A DNA stretch of 64,000 bases from Hydrogenophaga intermedia (GTDB lineage Bacteria; Pseudomonadota; Gammaproteobacteria; Burkholderiales; Burkholderiaceae_C): the NCBI RefSeq assembly GCF_023715105.1, contig NZ_JAMBNO010000001.1:248001-312000 (forward strand), in the 5' to 3' direction. A program made the translations under genes and the position numbers. Positions 1-8,413 of the stretch are shown one piece after another. Below the pieces are notes generated by a model. The model worked only from the letters and a program-made list of their open reading frames with translations, had not been told where the DNA came from and made no database searches. Numbering within the stretch: the stretch's first letter is position 1; the number at the start of each line of letters is the position of its first letter.

Positions 1-81
1 CCCCGCCCGGCGGTCATGGGGCGTGTGGCCTCTGTGGTTGAATACTGGTTTTGCTTTTTTCTGTTGAATCGAGGAATTGCC

Positions 82-249
82 ATGGGCAACAAGATCGTCA
101 CCGAGGCCGACCGCAAGGCCACCCCGCGTCCCACCCCCGCCAAAGGCGCGGTGATTCCCACGGCCGGCCGTGGCCAGCGCGTGAGCCTGGAGCGTGGCGT
201 GGCCACGCGCAGCAAGAAGAACCCGGGCAAGCGCGCTCACAGCGGCTGA
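82..249 (+). CDS. Small basic hypothetical protein (55 aa)
   Basis: This is a short reading frame starting at ATG 82, with a GAGGA ribosome binding site at 71-75. The 55-residue product begins MGNKIVTEADRK and is rich in Lys and Arg, with several Pro, Gly and Ser. It has no signal peptide or membrane segment. The C-terminus (RSKKNPGKRAHSG) is strongly basic, so contact with nucleic acid or the ribosome is possible, but that is inference. I do not recognise the family. A good intrinsic terminator 109 bp downstream suggests a monocistronic transcript. An in-frame ATG at 16 would add 22 residues, but it lacks a ribosome binding site. Confidence 0.6.
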   Translation: MGNKIVTEADRKATPRPTPAKGAVIPTAGRGQRVSLERGVATRSKKNPGKRAHSG

Positions 250-357
250 CCAAGCCCACCCCCGCCGCGCTGCGCGCGACCCCTGCAAGGGCGGCGCCCG
301 CGGCCCGGCGGAGCCGGTTCCGCGGCGCACCTTGGTTTGGTGCCTCGCGCTCCGACG

Positions 358-380
358 AGCCCGCTTCGGCGGGTTTTTTT
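358..380 (+). terminator. Rho-independent terminator
   Basis: CCCGC at 360-364 pairs with GCGGG at 369-373 around a TTCG loop, and seven T follow (374-380). It ends the transcript of the small gene at 82-249 and lies only 16 bases before the thiB start. Confidence 0.8.
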
Positions 381-396
381 CATGGGAATGCCCTTC

Positions 397-1398
397 ATGC
401 AACGCCGTTTCCTGCTCATCGTCGCACTCGCCAGTACCGCAGGCATCGCCGCGGCGCAGGTGCCTCTGCGCGTGATCACGCACGATTCGTTCGATCTGCC
501 GGCGCCTTTGCTGGCGCAGTTCGAGCGTGAGGCGGGCGTGAAGCTGCAACTGGTCAAGGGCGGTGATGCGGGCGAGCTGCTCAACCGGCTCATCCTCACG
601 CGCGCCAACCCGATCGCCGACGTGGTGTTTGGCATCGACAACGCCTTGCTGCCACGTGCCATGCAGGCCGGCGTGCTGGACGCCTACGACGGCCCGTCGG
701 CGCGGCGCGCCAGCGCCATGCCGATCGGCGACGCAGCGCAGACAGGCGTGGTGCCGGTGGACCACGGCTATGTGACGCTCAATGTCGACAAGGCCTGGTT
801 CGCGCAGAAGGGGCTGGCATTGCCGGCCTCGCTGGACGATCTCACGCGGCCCGCCTACAAGGATCTGCTGGTGGTCCAGCACCCGGGTACCTCCAGTCCC
901 GGTCAGGCCTTTCTGCAGGCCACCATCGGCGGCCTGGGCGAGGAGGCGGCCTTTGCCTGGTGGTCGCGCATGCGGGCCAACGGCGTGAAGGTGGCCAAGG
1001 GCTGGAGCGAGGCCTACTACACCGACTTCACGCGCAACGGCGGCACGCGGCCGATCGTGGTGAGCTACGCCACCAGCCCGGCGGCCGAGGTCTTCTACAG
1101 CAAGACGCCGCTCACCGAATCGCCCACCGCCAACCTGTTCCTGCGCGGGGGCGTGTACCGCCAGGTCGAGGGCGTGGCGCTCATCAAGGGCGGCAACCCG
1201 GCGGCGCGTGTGGCGGCGGGCCGCTTCATCGAATTCCTGCGTTCGGCGCCGGTGCAGCAGGCGCTGCAGACCAGCATGTGGATGTACCCGGCCGAACCCG
1301 GCGTCGCACTGGCCGAGGTGCTGCAGCGCCATGCCGCACAGCCCGCGCAGGTCGACAACCCACCCGCGGCGCAGGCCAGCGAGCGACTGCGCGCCTAG
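397..1398 (+). CDS. thiB: Thiamine-type ABC transporter substrate-binding protein
   Basis: This is a periplasmic binding protein of the ThiB family, the capture component of a thiamine/TPP importer. The 333 residues start with a signal peptide (MQRRFLLIVALASTAGIAAAQ). The mature protein begins VPLRVITHDSFDLP and contains ADVVFGIDNALLPRA, which resembles the ADVVLGLDN stretch of known ThiB proteins. ATG 397 was chosen because GGGA lies 9 bases upstream; ATG 382 and 388 are in-frame alternatives. The frame closes at TAG 1396-1398, but the same frame continues with QDRWVRTVLR before a TGA. That looks like the normal family C-terminus, so the protein may be truncated by about 11 residues. It is followed by thiP and thiQ. 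No TPP riboswitch is visible upstream. Confidence 0.85.
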   Translation: MQRRFLLIVALASTAGIAAAQVPLRVITHDSFDLPAPLLAQFEREAGVKLQLVKGGDAGELLNRLILTRANPIADVVFGIDNALLPRAMQAGVLDAYDGPSARRASAMPIGDAAQTGVVPVDHGYVTLNVDKAWFAQKGLALPASLDDLTRPAYKDLLVVQHPGTSSPGQAFLQATIGGLGEEAAFAWWSRMRANGVKVAKGWSEAYYTDFTRNGGTRPIVVSYATSPAAEVFYSKTPLTESPTANLFLRGGVYRQVEGVALIKGGNPAARVAAGRFIEFLRSAPVQQALQTSMWMYPAEPGVALAEVLQRHAAQPAQVDNPPAAQASERLRA

Positions 1399-1445
1399 CA
1401 GGACCGCTGGGTACGCACGGTGCTGCGCTGAGACGCGCCAACGCC

Positions 1446-3011
1446 ATGCGCTTCGCCCTGAGCGCGCTGCCCCTGGGTTTTCTGCTGTTGCTGGCGGTGG
1501 CGCCGGTGGCGCGTCTGCTGGCCGAAGGCTGGGGCACGGCAGACCTGGGATTCTGGGCGCTCTGGAGCGATGCCTACCTGCGTGGCCGCGTGCTGTGGTC
1601 ACTCGCCCAGGCGGCGCTGAGCACGCTGGCCTGCCTGCTGATCGGCGTGCCGCTGGCCTGGGTGTTTGCGCGGCTCGACTTCCCGGGCCGTGCCCTCGTG
1701 CTGCGCGCGCTCATGCTTCCCTTTGTCGTGCCCACGCTGGTGGCCGCGATGGGCGTGCTGGCCTTGTTCGGTCCGCGCGGGCTGCTCGGCATCGACGGCT
1801 CGGGCACGCCCTGGCTGCTGATCGCCGGCAACGTGTTCTTCAACCTGTGCCTGGTGGTGCGCGCGGGCGTGGACGCGCTCGAACACGTGAGTGCTTCGCG
1901 CCTGGCCGCCGCGCGCACCCTGGGCGCGACGCCCTGGCGCGCCTTCCGGCGCGTGGAGTGGCCCGCCATACGGCCCTGGCTCGCGTCGGCGGCTTGTCTG
2001 GTGTTCCTCTATTGCCTCAGCGGTTTCGGCCTGGCCCTGGTGCTGGGCGGCCAGCGCTGGGCCACGGCAGAGGTCGAGATCTACACGCTGGTGGCGCACG
2101 AGCTCGCACTCGGCCAGGCCGGTGTGCTGGCGGTGTGGATGCTGCTGCTCAACGGTGCGGTGGCGCTGGCCTACGCGGCCATCGAGCAGCGCCTGGCCAC
2201 GCCCGCGCGCGCCGATACGCTGGCGCGCCGCGCGCCACGCGGCGCACGCGAGTGGCTGGCGGTGGCGGTTGCGCTGGGCGTGCTGGGCCTGATTGCGGGC
2301 GCGCCGCTGTTGGCCATTGCCGCGCGCGCATGGCCTGCGCTGGCCGACGGCACGGCCTGGGCCGTGTTGCGCGAACCGATCACCTTGCAAGCCCTGCTCA
2401 ACACGCTGCGCTTTTCCGGCATGGCCTTGCTGCTTGCGCTGCTCATGGGGGTGCTGCACGCGGTGTCGGCACATGCGCTGCGCGGCTGGGGTGTCGTGTG
2501 GCGCGCCGCCGCGTTTCTGCCGTTCGTGGTGTCGCCCGTCACCGTGGCCTTCGGGCTGCTGCTGCTCTACCCGCAGTGGACGGCGAGCCTGCCCTTGCTG
2601 GTGGCCGCCTATGCCCTCGTGGCCTACCCGTTCATCACCAAGGCGCTGGCGGCGGCGCTCGATGCGCTGCCGCCGCATCTGGCGCAGGCCGCGGCCACAC
2701 TGGGCGCGTCACCCGTGCGTGTGTTTACGCGCGTCACCCTTCCGCTGGTGTGGCCCGCGCTGCGCCGTGGCAGCGCCTTCGCCGCAGCCACCATGCTGGG
2801 CGAGTTCGCGGTCTCGTTGTTTCTGTCGCGGCCTGAATGGGTCACGCTCACCACGTTGATCCATCAGCGCCTGGGCCGCCCCCGCGAGGCCAACCTCCAG
2901 GCCGCGCTGGTGCTGGCCGCGCTGTTGATGGCGCTGGCGCTCGCGGCATTCCTGTTGATCGACGGCGTTGGCCGCCGCCACCACCACCACCACCATGCTC
3001 GAACTGCGTGA
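1446..3011 (+). CDS. thiP: Thiamine-type ABC transporter permease
   Basis: This is an inner-membrane permease of 521 residues with two repeated transport domains, the size and organisation of ThiP. About twelve hydrophobic segments are visible. Each half carries an EAA-type coupling loop: one reads ARTLGATPWRAFRRVEWPAIRPWL (first half, near residue 160) and the other AATLGASPVRVFTRVTLPLVWPAL (second half). ATG 1446 opens a clean hydrophobic N-terminus (MRFALSALPLGFLLLLAVAP). The C-terminus carries a natural run of six histidines (residues 512-517, codons at 2979-2996) and then ARTA. This run is created by a CAC repeat that contains the start codon of thiQ; the two genes overlap by 17 bases. 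It is in one operon with thiB and thiQ. Confidence 0.88.
   Translation: MRFALSALPLGFLLLLAVAPVARLLAEGWGTADLGFWALWSDAYLRGRVLWSLAQAALSTLACLLIGVPLAWVFARLDFPGRALVLRALMLPFVVPTLVAAMGVLALFGPRGLLGIDGSGTPWLLIAGNVFFNLCLVVRAGVDALEHVSASRLAAARTLGATPWRAFRRVEWPAIRPWLASAACLVFLYCLSGFGLALVLGGQRWATAEVEIYTLVAHELALGQAGVLAVWMLLLNGAVALAYAAIEQRLATPARADTLARRAPRGAREWLAVAVALGVLGLIAGAPLLAIAARAWPALADGTAWAVLREPITLQALLNTLRFSGMALLLALLMGVLHAVSAHALRGWGVVWRAAAFLPFVVSPVTVAFGLLLLYPQWTASLPLLVAAYALVAYPFITKALAAALDALPPHLAQAAATLGASPVRVFTRVTLPLVWPALRRGSAFAAATMLGEFAVSLFLSRPEWVTLTTLIHQRLGRPREANLQAALVLAALLMALALAAFLLIDGVGRRHHHHHHARTA
2979..2996 (+). repeat. CAC trinucleotide run at the thiP/thiQ overlap
   Basis: Five CAC triplets and one CAT encode His6 near the end of ThiP. 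The last triplet supplies part of the thiQ ATG (2995-2997). Changes in repeat number by slippage would add or remove His residues without shifting frame, whereas single-base changes would disturb both genes. Confidence 0.8.
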
Positions 3012-3639
3012 CATCGCCCTGCGCTGGGATCACCGGCCCCTGCTGGATGGCGTGAACCTGCGCGTGGGCGCCGGGCAGACGGTGGCGCTGCTGGGCGCCT
3101 CGGGCAGTGGCAAGAGCACGCTGCTCAAGCTCGTGGCTGGCATCGAGTCGCCCGAGCGCGGCAGCGTGCTCTTCGACGGCGAGGACATCACGCGCACGCC
3201 GCCGCACCGCCGCGGCTTTGCGCTCATGTTCCAGGATTTCGCGCTGTTTCCGCACCTGGACGTGCAGGACAACGTGGCCTTCGGCCTGGTGGAGCAGGGC
3301 GTGCCGCGTGCCGCCGCACGGGAGCGTGCGCGCGACATGCTGCAACGCTTCGGCCTTGGCGCCCTCGTGCGCTCGCGCGTGACCACGCTGTCGGGGGGCG
3401 AGCAGCAACGCGTGGCGCTGGCGCGCGCGCTCATCACGCGGCCGCGCGCGCTGTTGCTTGACGAACCCTTTTCGGCACTGGATGCCGTGCTGCGCGAGCA
3501 ACTCCGGTCCGAGTTCCGCGAACGCATCGCCGAAGCCGGCATCGCCGCCATCCTGGTGACGCACGACGAGGCCGAGGCACGCGCCATGGCGCAGCACGGC
3601 TGGGCGCTTGAGGGCGGGATGCTGCACCCGCTCTGGTGA
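2995..3639 (+). CDS. thiQ: Thiamine-type ABC transporter ATP-binding protein
   Basis: This is the cytoplasmic ATPase of the importer, 214 residues, a typical ThiQ length. It has Walker A GASGSGKS (34-41), the signature LSGGEQQR (about 132-139), Walker B LLLDEP (Asp156, Glu157) and a switch His in [12 protein letters not shown] 2995 ([11 protein letters not shown]) lies inside the end of thiP, and no ribosome binding site precedes it because the upstream bases are the CAC run. Translation is therefore probably coupled to thiP. An in-frame TTG at 2968 would prepend a low-complexity Ala/Thr stretch and is unlikely. The short length fits ThiQ better than sulfate or iron importer ATPases, which carry a C-terminal regulatory domain. 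Confidence 0.88.
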   Translation: MLELRDIALRWDHRPLLDGVNLRVGAGQTVALLGASGSGKSTLLKLVAGIESPERGSVLFDGEDITRTPPHRRGFALMFQDFALFPHLDVQDNVAFGLVEQGVPRAAARERARDMLQRFGLGALVRSRVTTLSGGEQQRVALARALITRPRALLLDEPFSALDAVLREQLRSEFRERIAEAGIAAILVTHDEAEARAMAQHGWALEGGMLHPLW

Positions 3640-3676
3640 CCTACGATCGCGGCTTCAACCCCACGGGAGCACGCAC

Positions 3677-4021
3677 ATGGGCTGGTTTTCCAAAGCGCCG
3701 CAAGGCTTCTTCCTCAGCACCACGCAGCCGCCGGGCGTCGAGCGCGCGCAGATGCTGGGCGTGGTGCATGGCGAAGCCATCATCGGTGCCAACATCTTTC
3801 GCGATCTGTTCTCGTCCGTGCGCGACGTGGTGGGCGGCCGTGCCGGCGGCTATGAGCGCGCGCTGTCGGGTGCGCGCGACGCCGCGCTCGAGGACCTCAT
3901 CGAATCCGCGCGCGAGCTCGGCGCCAACGGCGTCATCGGCATCGACTTCGATTACGAGGTGCTGGGCGAGACCAACGGGATGATGATGGTCGCGGTCAGC
4001 GGCACGGCGGTGAAGCTCTGA
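3677..4021 (+). CDS. YbjQ/UPF0145 family heavy-metal-binding domain protein
   Basis: The 114-residue protein belongs to the YbjQ family. Known members form pentameric rings, and their biochemical role is unsettled. The family hallmark is the N-terminal half [34 protein letters not shown], followed by the amphipathic helix [25 protein letters not shown] and a closing beta strand. ATG 3677 is preceded by GGGAG at 3665-3669. There is no signal peptide. It lies 37 bases after thiQ, so cotranscription is possible, but a functional link to thiamine uptake is not evident. It converges with the GST gene. Confidence 0.85.
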   Translation: MGWFSKAPQGFFLSTTQPPGVERAQMLGVVHGEAIIGANIFRDLFSSVRDVVGGRAGGYERALSGARDAALEDLIESARELGANGVIGIDFDYEVLGETNGMMMVAVSGTAVKL

Positions 4022-4033
4022 GCGCCTGAGCGT

Positions 4034-4636
4034 TCAGGTCTCGATCTGCATGGCCGGGCGCGCCTGCACCCGCGCCAGCCAGGCCTGCACGTGGCGGTGC
4101 CTGGACACCGGTGCGTCGAGGTAGGCGCTGTAGCCGATCACCGAGCCCACCGACAGGTCCACCAGCGAATACGCGTCGCCCAGCATCCACGGCTGTGTCG
4201 CCAGACGGGCGTCGAGCACGGCCAGCAACTGGTCCAGTGCCGCACTGGCCGCGCTGCCGTGCGCGTCGTGCGGCGTGCCCAGGTCGCGCGCGGCCTGCAG
4301 GCGCACCAGCTGTGCGCCGTAGGTCACGTAGGCCCATGTACACCACGAGAACGCCTGCAGTTGCGCGGGTGTGCCGGCCTCGGGCCACAGGCCGCGCGCC
4401 ACGCCATGGCGTTCGCCGAGCCACAGTTCCATGGCCAGGGCCTCGAACATGGGCGCACCGTCCACCGTCATCGTGGGCACCTTGCCGTTGGGGTTGAGCG
4501 CCAGGTATTCGGGGCGGCGTTGTTCGCCCCGCGTGATGTCGATCTTCACGCGCTCGTGCGGCAAACCGAGCTCGGCGAGGGCGCAGGCGATCGGGGTGGC
4601 GCTGGACATGGGGTGCCAGTACAGGACGAGGGACAT
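4034..4636 (-). CDS. Glutathione S-transferase family protein
   Basis: This is a cytosolic glutathione transferase of 200 residues. The N-terminal thioredoxin-like domain (about 1-78) starts MSLVLYWHPMSSATPIACALAELGLPHE. It has the cis-Pro in NGKVPTM and the EA pair that holds the gamma-glutamyl group (FEALAMELWL). The all-helical C-terminal domain ends in a family-like WLARVQARPA. A strong AGGAG site precedes ATG 4636. The substrate is unknown. It is divergent from a WYL-domain regulator with 113 bases between the start codons, and a perfect inverted repeat (CTGTCC-N5-GGACAG) lies in that gap, so regulation by the neighbour is likely. Confidence 0.88.
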   Translation of the reverse strand: MSLVLYWHPMSSATPIACALAELGLPHERVKIDITRGEQRRPEYLALNPNGKVPTMTVDGAPMFEALAMELWLGERHGVARGLWPEAGTPAQLQAFSWCTWAYVTYGAQLVRLQAARDLGTPHDAHGSAASAALDQLLAVLDARLATQPWMLGDAYSLVDLSVGSVIGYSAYLDAPVSRHRHVQAWLARVQARPAMQIET

Positions 4637-4699
4637 GGTGGGCTCCTGAAAGTGGGGGAATCGGGCCCGACACCGTGTCGAGCGCGTGCCATCACTGTG

Positions 4700-4716
4700 C
4701 TGTCCATTGCGGACAG
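4700..4716. promoter_or_regulatory. Candidate operator between GST and WYL regulator
   Basis: CTGTCC at 4700-4705 and GGACAG at 4711-4716 form a perfect 6-base inverted repeat with a 5-base spacer. It is 34 bases before the regulator ATG and 64 bases before the GST start. The position in a short divergent promoter region suggests a binding site for the WYL protein; this is inference. Confidence 0.5.
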
Positions 4717-4749
4717 ATTCGGCCCTTCATACGAGGTAGAGTGCGGAGC

Positions 4750-5724
4750 ATGTTGTCCTCTTCTTCCCGACTGCTGCGTGTGCTGTCGTTGCTGCAGGCG
4801 CGCCGCCATTGGGCCGGCTCCGAGTTGGCCGAGCGGCTGCAGGTGCACCCGCGCACCTTGCGCCGCGACATCGACCGTCTGCGCCAGTTGGGCTACCCCA
4901 TCCAGGCCAGCAGCGGCGTGGCCGGTGGCTACGCCTTCCGCGCCGGCCAGGCCTTGCCCCCGCTGCTGCTGGACGACGAAGAAGCGCAGGCCGTGGCCAT
5001 CGCACTGCAGACCGCGGCGACAGGCACCGTCAGCGGGGTGGAGGAGGGCTCGCTGCGTGCGCTGGTGAAACTGGAGCAGGTGATGCCGCTGCGCTTGCGC
5101 CGGCGCATCGATGCGTTGCGCTCGGCCATCCTGCCGCTGGAGAACCTGCGCCCCACCGTCGACGCCGGCGTGCTGGCCACCCTGGCGCTGGCTTGCCGCG
5201 ACCAGTTGTGCGTGGCGTTCGCCTACCGCGATGGTCGCGGCCAGGTCACGGCACGCCGTGTGGAGCCGCAGGGCATGGTGCACACCGGCAGCCGCTGGTA
5301 CCTCGTGGCCTGGGACCCGGCGCGCACCGACTGGCGCACCTTCCGCATTGACCGCATCGACGGCGCACCGGCGCTGAGCGAGCATTTCGCCCCGCGCACG
5401 GGGCCCGGCGACGGTGACCTGCGCGCCTTCGTCTCGCGCTCGATCGGTGTCTCCGCCTTCACCGAGCAGGCGCGCGTCGTGCTGCACAAGCCTATCGAAG
5501 AAATGGCGCGGCAAATCCCGCCCACGGTCGCGCGGCTGGAGCGGCTCGACGACGCCCGGTGCGTGATGCACAGCGGCGCCAACCACCTCGAATCGCTGGC
5601 GTACTGGTTGCTGGCCCTGGAGGTCGAGTTCGACGTGCTGGAGCCACCCACGTTGAATGCCCTGCTGCAGAAGGCAACGCAGCGCGTGGCGCGCGCCCTG
5701 GCGCGCTCGGGCGTGGCGTCCTGA
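4750..5724 (+). CDS. HTH/WYL-domain transcriptional regulator (YafY type)
   Basis: The 324-residue regulator has an N-terminal winged helix (LLRVLSLLQARRHWAGSELAERLQVHPRTLRRDIDRLRQLGYPI, about 7-55). The middle section is a WYL ligand-binding domain (RRVEPQGMVHTGSRWYLVAWDPARTDWRTFRIDRI), followed by a C-terminal WCX extension. Such proteins act as repressors or activators sensing small ligands. ATG 4750 is the first Met that keeps the HTH at the N-terminus. GAGG at 4733-4736 is rather far upstream. The gene is divergent from the GST gene, a common arrangement for this family. It converges with the lytic transglycosylase, with only 3 bases between the two stop codons. Confidence 0.88.
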   Translation: MLSSSSRLLRVLSLLQARRHWAGSELAERLQVHPRTLRRDIDRLRQLGYPIQASSGVAGGYAFRAGQALPPLLLDDEEAQAVAIALQTAATGTVSGVEEGSLRALVKLEQVMPLRLRRRIDALRSAILPLENLRPTVDAGVLATLALACRDQLCVAFAYRDGRGQVTARRVEPQGMVHTGSRWYLVAWDPARTDWRTFRIDRIDGAPALSEHFAPRTGPGDGDLRAFVSRSIGVSAFTEQARVVLHKPIEEMARQIPPTVARLERLDDARCVMHSGANHLESLAYWLLALEVEFDVLEPPTLNALLQKATQRVARALARSGVAS

Positions 5725-5727
5725 GCT

Positions 5728-6906
5728 TTAGCGCGCGCGCAACGCCTGCAGCAGCTTCTGCCCGGCGCGGCCATCGGGCGCCCAACCCAGGCGCTGCTGT
5801 TCAGCGCGCACCGCAGCGCGGGTCTTTTCGCCGAGCAGGCCGTCGATGGTGCCGATGTCGTGGTGACCGTTCACGATCAGCCAGGCCTGCAGTTCGCGGC
5901 GCTCGGCGCGCGAGAGGCCGGTATCGTCGGTGGGCCAGGGCGTGGTGAAGGGGCCGCCGCCGCGCAGTCGGTCGGCCAGGTGGGCGATGGCCAGCCCATA
6001 GCTTTCGGCCGCGTTGTAGCTGTAGATGGCGTCGAAGTTGCGCGTGACCAGGAAAGCCGGGCCTTGCACCCCGGCGGGCGTGAGCAGGCCCAGACTCAGG
6101 TCCTCCGGTACCGGGGAGCCATCGGCCAGGCGCACGCCGCGCGCACGCCATTCGGCGCTCGGGCGCTTGCTGCGTCGGCCTTCGCCGGCCACGCTGAAGC
6201 CCGCGGGCAGCTTCACCTCGAAGCCCCAGGGCAACTGGGGGCGCCAGCCCGCGCGCTGCAGGAAATGCGCGGTGGAGGCGAGCGCGTCGGCCGCGCTGTC
6301 GAACAGGTCGGCGCGGCCGTCGGCATCGAAGTCGACCGCGAGGCGCTCGAAGTTGCTTGGCATGAACTGCGTCTGGCCGAAGGCACCGGCCCACGAGCCG
6401 GTGAAACGCTCAGGGGCAAAGTGCCCCGCCTGCAGGATGCGCAGTGCGGCGAACAGTTCGGTGCGGAAGTAGGTCTGGCGCCGGCCGAAGCACGACAGCG
6501 TGGCCAGTGAGCGCACGATGGGCGTGCGGCCGAACCCCTGGCCGTAGTTGCTCTCCACGCCCCAGACGGCCACCACCGTGGCCGGGTCCACGCCGTAGCG
6601 CTGCTGCACACGCTGCAGCACCTCGGCGTGGGCCTGCAATCGCGCTGAGCCGTCGGTCACACGCTCCTCATCGACCAGGAAGGCCAGGTAGTCCCAGATC
6701 GGTGTCTTGAACTCGGGCTGCGCGTCGAGGTTCGCGACCACACCCATGTCGGGTTGCAGCGCCTCGGTGTGCGTGCGCCACGTGGGCTCGCTCACGCTTG
6801 CGGCCCGCGCCGCGGGGCGCAAGCCGTCGAGGCAGCGCGCGAATTCATCGGTCTGGGCCTGCGCGCCGAGCGCGACCACGAACAACAGGGAAGGCAGATA
6901 TCGCAT
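5728..6906 (-). CDS. Lytic murein transglycosylase, MltB family, with peptidoglycan-binding domain
   Basis: This is a 392-residue periplasmic enzyme that cleaves peptidoglycan between MurNAc and GlcNAc, forming 1,6-anhydro ends. The signal peptide is MRYLPSLLFVVALGAQAQ. The SLT domain carries the catalytic glutamate in VWGVESNYG (Glu118) and the family stretch GSWAGAFGQTQFMPSNF. A C-terminal peptidoglycan-binding domain (about 330-390, ending GLLGEKTRAAVRAEQQRLGWAPDGRAGQKLLQALRAR) anchors it to the wall. There is no lipobox, so it is soluble rather than a lipoprotein like E. coli MltB. It is transcribed with, and just downstream of, the MBL nuclease gene, 30 bases apart. Confidence 0.9.
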   Translation of the reverse strand: MRYLPSLLFVVALGAQAQTDEFARCLDGLRPAARAASVSEPTWRTHTEALQPDMGVVANLDAQPEFKTPIWDYLAFLVDEERVTDGSARLQAHAEVLQRVQQRYGVDPATVVAVWGVESNYGQGFGRTPIVRSLATLSCFGRRQTYFRTELFAALRILQAGHFAPERFTGSWAGAFGQTQFMPSNFERLAVDFDADGRADLFDSAADALASTAHFLQRAGWRPQLPWGFEVKLPAGFSVAGEGRRSKRPSAEWRARGVRLADGSPVPEDLSLGLLTPAGVQGPAFLVTRNFDAIYSYNAAESYGLAIAHLADRLRGGGPFTTPWPTDDTGLSRAERRELQAWLIVNGHHDIGTIDGLLGEKTRAAVRAEQQRLGWAPDGRAGQKLLQALRAR

Positions 6907-6936
6907 GCGGGAAGGAGGCGCCGTGCCCCCGAAAGT

Positions 6937-8301
6937 TCAGGCCAGCCAGGTGCTGCCGTGCTCGGGCACCATCGCCCGCCAGCCGAGCTGGTGTTCGATG
7001 CGCGCGCGCAGCGCGTCGGCAGCCTCCATGTCGCCATGGGTCACGAACACGCGGTGCGGTGGTTTGGACAGCTGCGTGAGCCAGGCCATGAGCTGATCGG
7101 CGTCGGCGTGCGCCGAGGCAGACGTGAGTTGCACCACCTCGGCGCGCACCGGCCACTCCTGCCCGAAGATGCGCAGCGACTGAGTGCCTTGCGCCAGGTG
7201 CGCACCGCGCGTGCCGGGCGCCTGGTAGCCGGTGAGCACGACCATGTTGCGGTGGTCGCCCAGGTATTGGGTGAGGTGGTGCAGCACGCGACCACCGGTG
7301 GCCATGCCGCTGGCGGCCAGCACCACCTTGGGCCCGTGCTGGCGCGCAATGGCCTTGGAATGCTCCACGCTCGTGACCAGCCGCGCCACGCGCTCCATGT
7401 CGCGGCACTGCGCGGCGTTCAGGCGGTGTTCGCTGACGTGGCGTTCGTAGAGTTCGGTTGTCTCCACCGCCATCGGGCTGTCCAGGTAGACCGGCAGCCC
7501 GTGCGGCAGATCGCCCCGCGCCTTGAGCTGCCCGATCGCATGCAGCAGCGCTTGCGCACGGCCGACGGCGAACACCGGCACCACGGCCGTGCCACCGCGC
7601 GCAGCCAGCCGTGTGAGGGCCGGACCAAGTTCGGCCAGCACGTCTTCTTTCGGGTGGACGCGGTCCCCGTAGGTGGACTCGCAGACCACCACGTCGGCCT
7701 GCGGCGGCGGCTCGGGCGCGAGCATGAGCGCGTCGTCGGGCCGGCCCAGGTCGCCCGAGAACAGCAGGCGCCGTCCGCCGACTTCGATCAGCACGCTGGT
7801 GGCACCGAGGATGTGCCCAGCGTTCGTCAGCCGTGCCTGCCAGCCGCGCAGCGGCTCGAAGGTTTCGTGCAGGCGCACTGTGCGCAACTGCTTGAGGCTC
7901 GTGCGGGCATCGGCCTCGGTGTAGAGCGGCAGGGCGGGGTGGTGCTTGCTGAAGCCCTTGCGGTTGGCGTACTCCGCTTCCTCTTCCTGCAGGTGCCCGC
8001 TGTCGGGCAACAGGATCTGACACAGGTCGCGCGTGGCCGCCGTGCACCAGGCCTTGCCACGAAAGCCCTCTTTCACCAGCAGCGGGAAGTGGCCGCTGTG
8101 GTCGATGTGGGCATGCGTGAGCACCACGGCGCCGATCTGGCCCGGCACCACCGGAAGCGGGTCGCGGTTGCGCAGCCGCAACTGCTTGTAGCCCTGGAAC
8201 AGCCCGCAATCCACGAGCAGGCGCTGGCCGTCGTGTTCGACCAGGTACTTCGAGCCGGTGACGGTGCCGGCACCACCGAGGAATCGGATGTGCACACTCA
8301 T
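6937..8301 (-). CDS. MBL-fold/beta-CASP metallo-hydrolase (RNA nuclease family)
   Basis: This is a 454-residue protein of the bacterial CPSF73-like group, predicted to be a zinc-dependent RNA-processing nuclease. The N-terminal metallo-beta-lactamase part has the metal motif THAHIDH (His63, His65, Asp67, His68). The beta-CASP domain (about 200-340) includes AVVPVFAVGRAQ and the helix VYLDSPMAVETTELY. The C-terminal segment has the zinc-ligand motif SASAHADADQL and ends with a Zn-dependent hydrolase motif (VFVTHGDMEAADALRARI). Start 8301 (MSVHIRFLGGAGTVTGS) matches the usual N-terminus of the family; ATG 8310 is only three codons upstream. A specific RNA target is not known. Confidence 0.88.
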   Translation of the reverse strand: MSVHIRFLGGAGTVTGSKYLVEHDGQRLLVDCGLFQGYKQLRLRNRDPLPVVPGQIGAVVLTHAHIDHSGHFPLLVKEGFRGKAWCTAATRDLCQILLPDSGHLQEEEAEYANRKGFSKHHPALPLYTEADARTSLKQLRTVRLHETFEPLRGWQARLTNAGHILGATSVLIEVGGRRLLFSGDLGRPDDALMLAPEPPPQADVVVCESTYGDRVHPKEDVLAELGPALTRLAARGGTAVVPVFAVGRAQALLHAIGQLKARGDLPHGLPVYLDSPMAVETTELYERHVSEHRLNAAQCRDMERVARLVTSVEHSKAIARQHGPKVVLAASGMATGGRVLHHLTQYLGDHRNMVVLTGYQAPGTRGAHLAQGTQSLRIFGQEWPVRAEVVQLTSASAHADADQLMAWLTQLSKPPHRVFVTHGDMEAADALRARIEHQLGWRAMVPEHGSTWLA

Positions 8302-8413
8302 GCAGGGCATCTTAGCCGCCGTTCTCCCGTGCGGTCGGCGCAATGCATGTGGGGGGGTATCGCGACACGGTTTGTGTCCGAATGGCGGTTTACCCACCTT
8401 TCAGGAGTCCCCA

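Noticed and set aside
250..396. A TPP riboswitch before thiBPQ
   Set aside because: Such an element is expected for thiBPQ in some bacteria, but I find no CTGAGA-type THI-box core; only the terminator of the preceding gene is present.
2979..2996. His6 run as vector or tag contamination
   Set aside because: The run lies inside a natural overlap with thiQ, with continuous operon context on both sides and no vector sequence.
8364..8378. GACAC-N5-GTGTC inverted repeat upstream of the exported hypothetical gene
   Set aside because: Five-base arms in GC-rich DNA are expected by chance, and no regulator gene is adjacent.
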